Source: an uncultured Gilliamella sp. (lineage in GTDB: Bacteria; Pseudomonadota; Gammaproteobacteria; Enterobacterales; Orbaceae). From it: a stretch of 32,866 nt of DNA. Every line of letters starts with the position of its first letter. Position 1 is the stretch's first letter. The stretch is from contig CAMLPV010000011.1 of assembly GCA_946482005.1 (NCBI GenBank), positions 71,276-104,141 of the forward strand, read 5' to 3'. This document shows, one piece after another, positions 1 to 7,119 of this stretch. The notes below the pieces were generated by a model. The model did no database searches. It was not told the origin of the DNA and saw only the letters and a list, made by a program, of their open reading frames with translations. The translations under genes and the position numbers were made by a program.

Positions 1-625
1 CCAGATGTTGGAAGTTTTTTAAAATCCTTTTGGCTGAGCCTTTGGTCCAAGCATAAAAAATAGATTCGTCAGTATGTTTTAAATCAGCCAAGAAAAGATC
101 TAAATACGGTAACGAAGCTTCAATGTTCTTCCAAGGAACATGCAGGCAAGTCTCAACTGCGGTGTGATAGCTTTGTTGCTTGCAAGCAGCTAGAATTTCT
201 TGACTTAATTTGGGTTGCATAAATGGCTCACCGCCAGATAATGTTACCCCTCCACCAGAACGTTGATAAAAAGGACTATCCTTATTAATAGTTTGCATCA
301 CCTCTTGTACTGATAATGATTCACCACACACTGTTAATGCTAAACTTGGACAAATATTTTGCATTTTTTTATAATCGGCTTGTTCAAATTCTTTCCGATT
401 AATCCGAATGTGTCCATTTGATTTATTAATTAAATTTGGGCAAGATGCAGAACAAAGATCACAATCACTCATGCAAAGCCTTTCATCGAACAGAATTTCT
501 TGCTTAGAGGATTGACTTTCTGGGTTCTGACACCAAAAACACCCTAAAGAACACCCTTTTAAGAAAACTACTGTTCGAATTCCTGGCCCATCATGAGTCG
601 AATATCGTTGTAAATTAAAAATCAT
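1..625 (-). CDS. Glycyl-radical enzyme activase (PflA/PflC-like radical SAM), partial
   Basis: About 208 codons are present; the C-terminus runs off the left edge. The N-terminus begins MIFNLQRYSTHDGPGIRT, typical of pyruvate formate-lyase activase relatives, and is followed by the radical-SAM CX3CX2C cluster motif KGCSLGCFWCQNP. A Cys-rich insert (CMSDCDLCSASCP, then ICPSLALTVC) corresponds to the auxiliary ferredoxin-like domain of longer activases such as PflC or HpdA, though the second half has fewer Cys than a full two-cluster domain. The GGGVTLSGGEP segment is the usual SAM-binding GGE region. The protein would use SAM and a [4Fe-4S] cluster to install the glycyl radical on a partner enzyme, which by family habit may lie off-window to the left. 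Family call is firm; the partner and exact substrate are unknown. A CRP box lies about 55 bp upstream. Confidence 0.88.
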   Translation of the reverse strand, partial: MIFNLQRYSTHDGPGIRTVVFLKGCSLGCFWCQNPESQSSKQEILFDERLCMSDCDLCSASCPNLINKSNGHIRINRKEFEQADYKKMQNICPSLALTVCGESLSVQEVMQTINKDSPFYQRSGGGVTLSGGEPFMQPKLSQEILAACKQQSYHTAVETCLHVPWKNIEASLPYLDLFLADLKHTDESIFYAWTKGSAKRILKNFQHL

Positions 626-677
626 ACATTGCCTCAATATTTTTTCTACATAGTAATAACTTTCGAACGAAAGCGTC

Positions 678-693
678 TGTGAGCTAAATCACA
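678..693. promoter_or_regulatory. CRP-cAMP box upstream of the activase gene
   Basis: TGTGA-N6-TCACA with both half sites perfect. Its centre (685.5) is about 42 bp upstream of the start expected from a TATTAC or TACTAT -10 near 650-658 on the minus strand, a class II-like position. This suggests carbon-catabolite control of the activase. The start site is inferred. Confidence 0.7.
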
Positions 694-813
694 TTTTTTA
701 GTATTAAAATCAAAAGTAAGATCTTGATCACGTTTTTTAATTGAATCATTTTTTTGTGAATTATTAATCTTTCGGTCTTAAATTTATTTAAGCCTTAATC
801 AAAAAAATATGAG

Positions 814-1472
814 GAAGAACAAGAATATTTTTTAGGTATTGATGTTGATGGTGCTAAAACCGCATACCGACTTTTTGATAGCAATAACAATTTAATTTAA
901 AAAAATACCTGCTAATCCTAATTTAGAAGCACAAGCTTTTTTGATGAGAATGCCGATAATGTCAATATAATTCTTAAGGATAATGATGTTCAGAATTCTA
1001 ATTTTTGTGGTGTTGGCATAGGTATACCTTTTTATATTTTTATAAAGAAAGTTGTATTATGAAAACGGCAAACTTACCTAAGATAAAAGATTTTCCTGCC
1101 CGCAGTTATTTATATAAAGAGTTAGGCGGAAATATTAGAATCATGCTTGATAACGATGCACATACAGCAACATTAGCTGAACATCGTAATGGCGCTAGGC
1201 GTGGTTTTATACATATGCTTTATTACTAGATTTTTGAAAGATATTTTATTGATAATAAATTATTTTGTCGGCGTTATTATAAGGCAGGAAAAACCAAACA
1301 TATGGCTACAACTAATATTGAAAAGAAAATGCATCAAGTGGCAACTGAGTCTTGTTCAGAAAATGATACCATGAAAAATATGCCAGGTAATGTTCAACCT
1401 CAAGATGTTTATGCAGCTTTAATTGCCGCTAACCAATATGGCGAAAATTATTTATCAAGAAAAAATAAGTAA
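814..1472 (+). pseudogene. Decayed ROK-family sugar kinase
   Basis: Pieces of one ROK kinase appear in order but in different frames. 814-900 encodes an N-terminal phosphate-loop segment, YFLGIDVDGAKTAYRLFD, where ROK proteins have GIDIGGTKT, and ends at a stop. About 930-1060 encodes FDENADNVNIILKDND and CGVGIGIP. 1061-1229 encodes KTANLPKIKDFPA and the catalytic-Asp region LDNDAHTATLAEHRNGA, then stops. About 1262-1472 encodes a glycine- and lysine-containing stretch, NIEKKMHQVA, and a premature stop. At least three frameshifts and several stops separate the pieces, the first glycine motif is damaged (GG to DG), and the C-terminal third is missing or unrecognisable. Intact relatives phosphorylate glucose, N-acetylglucosamine or related sugars; the original substrate cannot be told. 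1491-1532 may hold one more fragment (LINNCTADIIKIC). Confidence 0.82.
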
Positions 1473-1799
1473 AGTTAGTATTTAAAGGGATTAATAAATA
1501 ATTGTACGGCTGATATTATAAAAATATGTGGATAGAATATTCTTTATGTAATCGATGATTTATAAAAAATAAATTTAAATGGCAAAATGAATCACTTTTT
1601 AATTAATATTTATTATAGAGTTAAATTATAGAGAAATGAATTTATAGCAATAAAACTATAGTTTGTTTATAAACAATATAATTATTTTTATAAAAACTAA
1701 AATTCAGTATATTTGGAAGGAATTAAAATGAGGGAAGATGGGAGGATTTTAGATAGGTAAATCAATAAAGAGATTGAATTATTTTAACAATTCACCTGT

Positions 1800-1825
1800 A
1801 AAAAAAAGCCCACAGTACTGTGGGC
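1800..1825 (-). terminator. Rho-independent terminator after the 273-aa cargo gene
   Basis: Perfect 8-bp stem (GCCCACAG TA CTGTGGGC, 1808-1825) followed on the minus strand by a run of eight T (1800-1807). It lies 26 bp past the stop of the 273-residue gene and ends the late lysis/cargo transcript. Confidence 0.9.
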
Positions 1826-1851
1826 AATTAATTTTAAAATGAATTAGCAAA

Positions 1852-2673
1852 TTAAAGTTGATTTTGGTATTTACTGAAGATTTTTTGAATTTTGTTTGTT
1901 TCATCTTTGGTCAAACCGTTTTGACCAAGACCATCATTACTAAATGTAGCATACAATTTCATAGTACCATTACTTGGGAATTTGAAATTATCTTGCTCAG
2001 CATGATAGTTCATTAAACCTGGAGTAAATTTAGCATATGAAGGAGCAACTTCTTTATCAATAACTAAATCATTATGGCGGTATTGTAAAGCAGTTTTATT
2101 AATATGAATGACATAAAGTCCTGTACCTGCTTGTGGATCATCTTGTTTTGTTATCGCAGGGTTATGCTTATTAGTATCCCATTTGAATATAACATTCTCA
2201 AAGTTTGTTGCATTAACATGACCAGCTGAAGAAAATGAATGAACATGATTAACTTCATCTTCCCCACCCCAATCAAATCCAGTAGTTGAAGGTTTTGTCA
2301 TCATAAATACCAAACATAAATCACCTTTTGATGCATCATATTCACGATTGTCATAAGCTTCATCACCACCCTGCATACCGTCCCCAGAAATGTATCTATT
2401 TCCTTTTAGTTCTATTTGATAATTACCAATCACACTAGGAGAGACATCTTTGAATTCATTTCTATCTGATGCAAGATAATACAAAGTTTTACATTTTCTA
2501 TGTAATCCTTCCCTTACTAACTCATCAATTAAACTTAATAAAGGATAATTAATAGTAGTTCGACCTGATCTATAATGGTAATTATAATAAATTACATAGG
2601 TTTCAAGAGAAACAGGAATATCACCAATATTAATAAGGTTAGTATTTTGAAATAAATCTTGTGAATTTGACAT
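1852..2673 (-). CDS. Unrecognised 273-aa leaderless protein, candidate lysis-released cargo
   Basis: I do not recognise a family. The protein is soluble-looking, Asn/Asp/Tyr-rich, with only two Cys, no signal peptide and no membrane segment. An N-terminal half (about 1-125) ends in a hydrophobic strand (DLCLVFMMT). A His/Asp/Gly-rich middle (about 128-155, WGGEDEVNHVHSFSSAGH) leads to a second part with strand-like stretches (TGLYVIHINKT, TMKLYATFSNDG) and a charged helical tail. It has a good ribosome site (GGAGAAA, 6 nt before ATG). It is the last gene before a strong terminator, downstream of holin, lysozyme and Rz/Rz1 and in the same orientation. By position it is a late-region accessory gene, as toxins are in Stx and APSE phages, and as a leaderless protein it could leave the cell on lysis. 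Toxin, bacteriocin or structural roles are all open. Confidence 0.75.
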   Translation of the reverse strand: MSNSQDLFQNTNLINIGDIPVSLETYVIYYNYHYRSGRTTINYPLLSLIDELVREGLHRKCKTLYYLASDRNEFKDVSPSVIGNYQIELKGNRYISGDGMQGGDEAYDNREYDASKGDLCLVFMMTKPSTTGFDWGGEDEVNHVHSFSSAGHVNATNFENVIFKWDTNKHNPAITKQDDPQAGTGLYVIHINKTALQYRHNDLVIDKEVAPSYAKFTPGLMNYHAEQDNFKFPSNGTMKLYATFSNDGLGQNGLTKDETNKIQKIFSKYQNQL

Positions 2674-3092
2674 AAACTTTCTCCATTTTTTAAAATTTAA
2701 ATTAAAAAGATATTTGCGTTTAACTTTGAACTAAAGTTTATTGCGCAATGTTTTACTACTGTTATTACTCAAGGTAATAATCGAAATTGCTGACTGATTG
2801 GTAAATTTCAGTCAGCTCTATCGATAGGGTAGATAACGAGATTGTTATTGCACAATTCGTTACTAGGCTCTCTTTTGTTGAGAAAAGAAGATTTAAATAG
2901 ATTATTAGCCAAAATGAGATTATTCGGCTTCAATTACAGTTTCTATGGGATAAGAAATTGTACTGATTAATTAGATTAATTTACTTTGTGAAGAATGCTG
3001 AAATAAGTTTTAACATTTATTCATATTTGACATAGTGATATCATCACAGAAAAATATTAATTATTAAAAATGGTCAAGATAGTATAACTATT
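2674..3092. other. Non-coding spacer between Rz1 and the cargo gene, with a hairpin
   Basis: No ORF is supported. It contains a perfect 9-bp inverted repeat (GCTGACTGA at 2789-2797, TCAGTCAGC at 2808-2816, 10-nt loop) without a T-run on either side, so it is not a canonical terminator. A 10-bp palindrome CTATCGATAG lies at 2818-2827. The 11-mer TTGCGCAATGT at 2741-2751 is identical to 5230-5240 inside the late promoter. No convincing promoter was found for the cargo gene, which fits read-through from the lysis genes. Confidence 0.5.
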
Positions 3093-3350
3093 TTAATAAA
3101 TAGACTTGTTTAAAGCTCTAATGGATTGTTTATCTTGATTGCATTTTTCAATAACATTTAATAAATGCTCGTTATATTTAATACTACCAGCAAATGTTAA
3201 TGGTTTAGGCGGTAATAATGGTAGACAATCAGTTAACAGATTTTCGGATATCGGTTGATTGACGTATACCTTTCGCTCTTTCGTACAACCTGTTAGCAAT
3301 ATCATCAGGAACATACTCATTAGCGCAATTGTTATTTTTAAGTAAATCAT
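3093..3350 (-). CDS. Rz1/LysC-like outer-membrane lipoprotein spanin (o-spanin)
   Basis: An 85-residue lipoprotein starting at MIYLKITIALMSMF. The start at 3350 is preferred because AGGAAA lies 7 nt before this ATG; the longer frame to 3386 would need TTG. A short hydrophobic signal ends in the lipobox LTGC, so the mature protein begins at Cys22. It then has the P2 LysC-like segment with VYVNQPISENLLTDC and a Pro-rich LPPLPP-type stretch (PLLPPKPLTF), plus a C-terminal Cys. Its 5' part (3229-3350) is nested out of frame inside the Rz gene, the classic Rz/Rz1 arrangement. It would bridge to Rz in the periplasm and fuse the two membranes in the last step of lysis. Confidence 0.88.
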   Translation of the reverse strand: MIYLKITIALMSMFLMILLTGCTKERKVYVNQPISENLLTDCLPLLPPKPLTFAGSIKYNEHLLNVIEKCNQDKQSIRALNKSIY

Positions 3351-3576
3351 CGAGTTTTTCCTGCATTTGTAATGATTGGTTTTCAAGATTTCTTTTTGTT
3401 AGTTCATTATTGGCAATAATTTGATTATCAATTATATTTTTTTGCTCAAGTTGAAAAAGCTTACTCGTTAATTCTTGTACTTGAGCATGTCTTTCTTTTG
3501 AGATACGAACTTCTTCGATATACTTATAAAATAACGCTAACCAAAGAAAGATAAAAATGCCAATAAATTTATTCAT
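3229..3576 (-). CDS. Rz-like inner-membrane spanin (i-spanin)
   Basis: A 115-residue protein with one N-terminal transmembrane helix (about 3-19, FIGIFIFLWLALFYKYI), a long Glu/Gln/Lys/Leu-rich coiled coil (about 22-82), and the conserved C-terminal phage motif CANEYVPDDIANRLYERAKGIR. This is the normal N-in, C-out topology of Rz/LysB i-spanins. It sits 20 bp downstream of the lysozyme gene, and its 3' third contains the start of Rz1 in another frame. It acts with Rz1 after peptidoglycan has been cut, to disrupt the outer membrane. Length and order are normal, so the lysis pathway seems intact. Confidence 0.9.
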   Translation of the reverse strand: MNKFIGIFIFLWLALFYKYIEEVRISKERHAQVQELTSKLFQLEQKNIIDNQIIANNELTKRNLENQSLQMQEKLDDLLKNNNCANEYVPDDIANRLYERAKGIRQSTDIRKSVN

Positions 3577-3596
3577 TTTTTCTATCCTATTAATTA

Positions 3597-4034
3597 TTAT
3601 TTATTAAATAGGTTCTTTTCTGCTTTTCTGCGATTTGTCAGGCCAGTAGAAGATTGTTTGATGCCATCAACCGTAATTTTATTCCAACGTTCGAACTCAT
3701 TTGAAGCGCCAATATAATTACCCATATTCAATTTTGCCAACAATGTCGATTGATTAAATGCTAAAACACCTACATTAAAGACAAAAGAACATAATGCATC
3801 ATATTGATTTTGATTCAGTTCAACTTTAACCAATTGATTAATTGACTGCTCAATAAAATAGAGATCTTGTACTAAAAAACAATCAGCCTGAGAATTACTG
3901 ATTATGTCTTTATCTTTAACATTTTTAGTATGACCATAACCAATAGTCCATATACCTGCTTGACATTTATATGCTTCTAATTTTAGACCTTCAAAGCTTT
4001 TTATCAGATCGATACCTTCTTGACTAATATTCAT
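3597..4034 (-). CDS. Phage lysozyme / endolysin, GH24 (T4/P22 type)
   Basis: A 145-residue glycoside hydrolase 24 that cuts the MurNAc-GlcNAc bond of peptidoglycan. The catalytic region reads FEGLKLEAYKCQAGIWTIGYGH: Glu15, Cys24 and Thr30 occupy the E/D/T triad positions of T4 lysozyme (E11/D20/T26). Cys in the second place is a known natural variant in lambdoid lysozymes. The C-terminal GLTNRRKAEKNLF motif is also typical. There is no signal peptide and no SAR helix, so it must leave the cytoplasm through a canonical holin, which fits the gene at 4268-4576. Ribosome site AAGGAAA, 6 nt before ATG. The gene is full length. Confidence 0.95.
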   Translation of the reverse strand: MNISQEGIDLIKSFEGLKLEAYKCQAGIWTIGYGHTKNVKDKDIISNSQADCFLVQDLYFIEQSINQLVKVELNQNQYDALCSFVFNVGVLAFNQSTLLAKLNMGNYIGASNEFERWNKITVDGIKQSSTGLTNRRKAEKNLFNK

Positions 4035-4267
4035 TTATTTTCCTTATGTTTGATAATTTTTGAGTGATTCGTTAAATAAGAAGTTTATTTTGATAATGAA
4101 TGGAAACTAAAAAAGACCTAGATTGGTTCATATAAAAAGAAGTAATGATTAAAATTGACTTTTTAAGTAATGTTAAAAAACACCATTTTTTAATAATTCT
4201 AAAGACAACTTTTATATAAATTTATTAGCGGATAAATTTGTATTAGTAAAACATTTTAATTAATAAT

Positions 4268-4576
4268 TTATTGTTTATTATTAATTTGTTTTATTAATTT
4301 TTCTTCAAGAACTTTAATTAAATTAGCTCCTGACCAACCAGCTAAACCAGCAATACCTCCCGCTACTTCAAATGCCCAATTAAAATAACTTGCAATAAAG
4401 ATAACCAAAGCACCAGCAAAAATAGATATAAAAATTTGAGCGATAAGTGTCCATAGAAAGAATTTATTACCATTGAGTAAATGGTAACAATAACTGGCTA
4501 ATGAGCCTAAAAAAGTGATGAAAAATAAATAGACGATAACGGTCCAATTTATGTTGTCTGGATCTTTTATTGGCAT
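4268..4576 (-). CDS. Phage holin, LydA-like (holin superfamily III)
   Basis: A 102-residue membrane protein with three hydrophobic segments (about 11-33, 39-64 and 68-86) and a charged C-terminal tail (KVLEEKLIKQINNKQ). The third segment has the small-residue pattern AGGIAGLAGWSGANLIKVLEEKL seen in LydA-type holins (GISGHxG...LLE). Immediately upstream of a leaderless endolysin, it would form the inner-membrane lesions that release lysozyme and time lysis. The first gene of the lysis cassette, it follows an unusually long untranslated leader. Family assignment rests on pattern and position; no antiholin gene was found. Confidence 0.83.
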   Translation of the reverse strand: MPIKDPDNINWTVIVYLFFITFLGSLASYCYHLLNGNKFFLWTLIAQIFISIFAGALVIFIASYFNWAFEVAGGIAGLAGWSGANLIKVLEEKLIKQINNKQ

Positions 4577-5153
4577 ACTATTTGACCCTTTTATATATTT
4601 AAATTTTAATAGTTAAAAAGAATATAAATTAAGATTACACTAATATGAAAACTAAATTTCTATATTAATAGGCTGTTAATTAAGGTTCATGATGTGATGA
4701 ATGAATGATTTTTTTGACCAGCAGTATTTAGAATTTATTCTTTATTGAACGTTTTATTTTTTATTAATATTCTAGATTTATCATGAACATTAATAAATTT
4801 ATTAGTTATATTATTTGGAGATTCAGTTATGTTTTATTAGTAAATTATTTTAATATTAATTAGTCATGTTATTTTTGAAAAATAGAAAAGTTTATTAATA
4901 AACATAAATCTTGTATTACCATTCTTGGTTTTAATTTTTGCAATTTATAAGATTTAAAATTTTAAAAGTTTATATTCGTCAATGAGTATCAATATTTATA
5001 AACTGTTGTTATGAAAAATCACAATAAAATTGAAATGGGTTAATTATAATAAAAGAATCGATCAATTTTGAGTATTGTTTTAGACATATTAATCAATACT
5101 AACTTTATGGTTTCTAGAACTAATTTTATAAAAATAATTTTTTTGGAAATAAA
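4577..5153. other. Long AT-rich late leader, no gene seen
   Basis: About 580 bp between terminator A of the late promoter and the holin start. It is very AT-rich, with stop codons in all frames and no ORF with a ribosome site that I would support. It looks like the scar of deleted late genes. The leader would be transcribed whenever Q lets polymerase pass the terminator at 5154-5181. Confidence 0.5.
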
Positions 5154-5181
5154 AAAGCCCAACTAGTTTTAGTTGGGCTTT
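5154..5181 (-). terminator. Late leader terminator A (tR'-like)
   Basis: An 11-bp stem (AAAGCCCAACT, loop AGTTTT, AGTTGGGCTTT) followed on the minus strand by TTTATTTCC, extending the T-run. It starts about 27 bp after the predicted late transcription start, so without antitermination the lysis genes should be silent. It is symmetrical enough to work on the plus strand as well. Confidence 0.85.
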
Positions 5182-5203
5182 GTTTGCATGCATATTAAAT
5201 TGC

Positions 5204-5243
5204 ATTATGGGGTAATTATATATGCTAATTTGCGCAATGTCAA
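5204..5243 (-). promoter_or_regulatory. Late promoter A (pR'-like) with Q-type pause element
   Basis: On the minus strand: TTGACA (5238-5243), exactly 17 bp, TATAAT (5215-5220). This is a perfect sigma-70 consensus. A second -10-like box, CATAAT (5204-5209), starts 11 bp after the first, close to the 12-bp offset of the lambda pR' pause element. Sigma-dependent pausing at such a box lets Q load. Terminator A follows within about 30 bp. The spacer (TTGCGCAAATTAG...) is conserved in the sister unit at 5550-5589 and is the likely Q-binding region. Promoter sequence is seen; Q dependence is inferred. Confidence 0.8.
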
Positions 5244-5244
5244 T

Positions 5245-5495
5245 AGGTAAATATGATTTATCTTTAGAAAGCCAAATATAATCGTCAATTAAACTAACGA
5301 GACTAATAAAAGACTCAAATGTTGTTATGAAAAAATTTGTTTATGGTTTTTATTTATTCATCAAATAAAATATTTTTCAAATAATAAATAATTAAAACAC
5401 CCCACCATTCAAAGTTAATAAACTTTAGTCTAAAAATAATATTATTGATTATTTCATTTTTTTGTCAGATATTAGCGATAATTAAAATTTGTCTA
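5245..5495 (-). pseudogene. Decayed second copy of the Q antiterminator
   Basis: This stretch aligns with the 3' two-thirds of the intact Q gene. 5463-5490 matches 5815-5842 at 25 of 28 bases. Weaker, gapped similarity continues leftward (for example AAAACA..CC..CCATT..AA around 5394 against the Q gene around 5738). The reading frame is destroyed by indels, and the N-terminal codons are replaced by terminator B. With promoter A next to it, this shows that a Q-promoter-terminator unit was duplicated in tandem and that this coding copy then decayed. Confidence 0.7.
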
Positions 5496-5504
5496 GAAAC
5501 AACA

Positions 5505-5530
5505 AAGCCTAGCGATTTTTAGCTAGGCTT
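5505..5530 (-). terminator. Terminator B (tR'-like) downstream of Q
   Basis: A 9-bp stem (AAGCCTAGC, 8-nt loop, GCTAGGCTT), followed on the minus strand by a T-rich stretch (TGTTGTTTC). It lies about 75 bp past the Q stop and just after promoter B, as terminator A lies after promoter A. Confidence 0.8.
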
Positions 5531-5549
5531 TATTTAAATATAAAATTGT

Positions 5550-5589
5550 ATTATAGAGTTATTATATATTACTAATTTGCGCGGTGCTC
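5550..5589 (-). promoter_or_regulatory. Late promoter B, degenerate sister of promoter A
   Basis: On the minus strand: TATAAT (5561-5566) with a 17-bp spacer to a poor -35 (GAGCAC, 5584-5589), and a second TATAAT (5550-5555) 11 bp downstream. The spacer shares GCGCAAATTAG with promoter A. The double -10 geometry is conserved, but the -35 is lost or replaced, so promoter A is probably the active one. Confidence 0.6.
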
Positions 5590-5604
5590 TGCATTTGATC
5601 TAAC

Positions 5605-5949
5605 TTATTTGAAAAATGGGTAAATGTAACCACCAATAAAACTTTCTGCTTGATTGAGTATATTAATAATATCATGAGGACGTTTACCTATAACTTTAGC
5701 TTGTGCATTACATGAGACATTTTTTAAATAGTAAGTCATTAAAACAGTCCATTGAACAAGATTGTATTCTTTTAAATTTAAAATAGCTTTATCCACTATT
5801 TCTGCTTCTTCCTCTGTCAGATATTGGCGATAATCAAAACTTCTAGCAGCACCAGTAACAACAGCTGATTGTGAAGGATACTCAGTTCCGATACGTTTAA
5901 ATACACGAGTATTTTTCCATGCTGTTAAAATCTCTTTAGTCTCTTTCAT
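5605..5949 (-). CDS. Phage antitermination protein Q (QuuD/PF06530-like)
   Basis: A 114-residue protein resembling small Q antiterminators such as QuuD of DLP12 (127 aa). Shared features are an N-terminal I/V-L-x-x-W segment (EILTAWKNTR), a central acidic helix (TEEEAEIVDKAILNLKE), a hydrophobic LMTYYLKNVS block and a C-terminal helix with AESFIGGYI. Q proteins bind at late promoters, load onto paused RNA polymerase and make it ignore terminators. Ribosome site AGAGGT, 5 nt before ATG. It is the first gene in the leftward transcript from the operator region, with only about 160 bp of leader, so the CI repressor appears to control Q directly. Two promoter/terminator units of the expected type lie directly downstream. 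Confidence 0.85.
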   Translation of the reverse strand: MKETKEILTAWKNTRVFKRIGTEYPSQSAVVTGAARSFDYRQYLTEEEAEIVDKAILNLKEYNLVQWTVLMTYYLKNVSCNAQAKVIGKRPHDIINILNQAESFIGGYIYPFFK

Positions 5950-6110
5950 TGTTACCTCTTATAATTAATGCTTTTATTTTATTATCTATAGGTTTTATAG
6001 TTATTTTTCTTATAAGAATTTAATTTGCTTTATATCCCAAAAAACCATTTAGACATTCGTTTAAATTGCTCACTAAATTTCACGGCTATTTTTTGGTTAT
6101 TGTTGAAAAA

Positions 6111-6233
6111 GAAATTATAAGTTATCTTCTAATCGGCAACTTATTTTTGATAACTTATGTTTTCAAATTATAATTAATATTATTGCACAAATCAATAACT
6201 ATTGTTATTTGATGCGTGATAACTTAAATTATA
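6111..6233. promoter_or_regulatory. O_R-like operator cluster (four sites)
   Basis: Four related 16-bp sites with consensus RATAAC-N4-GTTATY: 6111-6126 (reverse orientation), 6149-6164 (GATAACTTATGTTTTC), 6194-6209 (AATAACTATTGTTATT, almost a perfect palindrome) and 6218-6233 (GATAACTTAAATTATA). They fill the divergent region between Q and the repressor gene. The last lies in the spacer of the cI promoter, and the first overlaps the -10 of the leftward promoter. They are presumably CI-binding sites; binding is inferred. Confidence 0.75.
6114..6142 (-). promoter_or_regulatory. Candidate leftward P_R-like promoter to Q
   Basis: TATAAT at 6114-6119 on the minus strand, overlapping the operator at 6111-6126. 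The -35 is weak: AAGTTG at 17 bp, or TTGCCG at only 14 bp. Its position is right for transcription of Q under repressor control. Confidence 0.4.
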
Positions 6234-6237
6234 TACT
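6209..6237 (+). promoter_or_regulatory. cI maintenance promoter (P_RM-like)
   Basis: TTGATG (6209-6214), 17 bp, TATACT (6232-6237), 28 bp before the repressor ATG. One operator lies inside the spacer and another ends at the -35, so both autorepression and activation by upstream-bound repressor are possible. Confidence 0.65.
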
Positions 6238-6265
6238 TACAACACTAAAACCATGAGATAACGAT

Positions 6266-6961
6266 ATGAATACCTTTACTGATAGAATTAATTGGGCTTT
6301 AGAAGCATCAGGCATGTCTCAGCATCAACTTGCTGAAATGGTAAAAATTAGTCAACCAGCCATTCAAAAACTCATTTCTGGTAAATCCAGCACATCCCGT
6401 AAAATTATTGAGATTGCTTCTGCTTTGAACGTTGATCTCCTTTGGTTAACGAAAGGAATTGGCAAACCTGATATAGGTAAAAACTTGTCTAATGCAAAAA
6501 TAGTGGGAACGATGGATGAATGGGATAGTAAAACACCACTTAATGATGACGAAATTGAAGTACCATTTTATAAAGATGTCAGATTATCTGCTGGAGATGG
6601 TTTTGCTGATGATATTGAAGATTACAATGGTTATCAATTACGCATGTCGCGTTCAACCATGCGTAGATATGGTATTGATAAAAACTGCACGGTCTGTTTA
6701 ACTGTTTATGGAGATAGTATGGAGCCAGTTTTCCAAGATGGAGCAACGGTTGCTATTGACCAAGCTGATACCAATATTCGCGATGGTAAAATTTATGCTA
6801 TTAATCACTCTGGTTTACTAAGAATTAAAATACTTGAAAGATTGCCCAATAACCTAATCAAAATCAGAAGTTACAATCCTGATTATGAAGATGAAGTTAT
6901 CCCACAAGATGAAATTAATATCTTAGGACGTGTGTGGTGGCAATCATCAATACTCATTTAA
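6266..6961 (+). CDS. CI-type phage repressor, HTH-XRE plus S24 autoprotease
   Basis: A 231-residue repressor. Residues 5-64 form an XRE helix-turn-helix domain (MSQHQLAEMVKISQPAIQKLISGK). Residues about 98-225 form a LexA/CI-type peptidase S24 domain. All elements of RecA-stimulated self-cleavage are visible: the Ala109-Gly110 site in RLSAGDGF, Ser151 in YGDSMEP, and Lys188 in LLRIKIL. The repressor should therefore be removed on DNA damage. It sits between two clusters of four similar operators, as lambda cI sits between O_R and O_L. Full length, with no sign of damage. Whether it is functional today is inferred from the intact motifs. Confidence 0.93.
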   Translation: MNTFTDRINWALEASGMSQHQLAEMVKISQPAIQKLISGKSSTSRKIIEIASALNVDLLWLTKGIGKPDIGKNLSNAKIVGTMDEWDSKTPLNDDEIEVPFYKDVRLSAGDGFADDIEDYNGYQLRMSRSTMRRYGIDKNCTVCLTVYGDSMEPVFQDGATVAIDQADTNIRDGKIYAINHSGLLRIKILERLPNNLIKIRSYNPDYEDEVIPQDEINILGRVWWQSSILI

Positions 6962-7064
6962 TTGGTCTAGTCATCATACAGATCTATATGTTAATTTATA
7001 TTCATTAAGCTTGTTATGGTTCTATCTCTAAAACGCATGGCATTAATGTCTGATGATGCTTATT

Positions 7065-7087
7065 AAGCCCTTAGATGGGCTTTTTTT
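7065..7087 (+). terminator. Terminator after the repressor gene
   Basis: Stem AAGCCC-TTAGAT-GGGCTT followed by a T-run, about 100 bp past the cI stop. It separates cI transcription from the P_L-like unit. Confidence 0.8.
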
Positions 7088-7119
7088 ATACTACATTTTC
7101 GCTTAACTCGGTTACAAAT

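Noticed and set aside
721..745. FNR box near the activase promoter
   Set aside because: A TTGAT half site is present, but the matching ATCAA at N4 spacing is not.
1189..1374. 61-aa open frame on the plus strand
   Set aside because: A wrong-frame reading of the decayed ROK kinase; the recognisable kinase residues are in the neighbouring frame.
2789..2816. Hairpin upstream of the cargo gene as a terminator
   Set aside because: A good 9-bp stem, but no T-run follows on either strand; listed only as a structure in the spacer.
5949..6110. Possible cro-like gene between Q and the operators
   Set aside because: Only about 160 bp, with no open frame of 60 codons or helix-turn-helix pattern on the minus strand.
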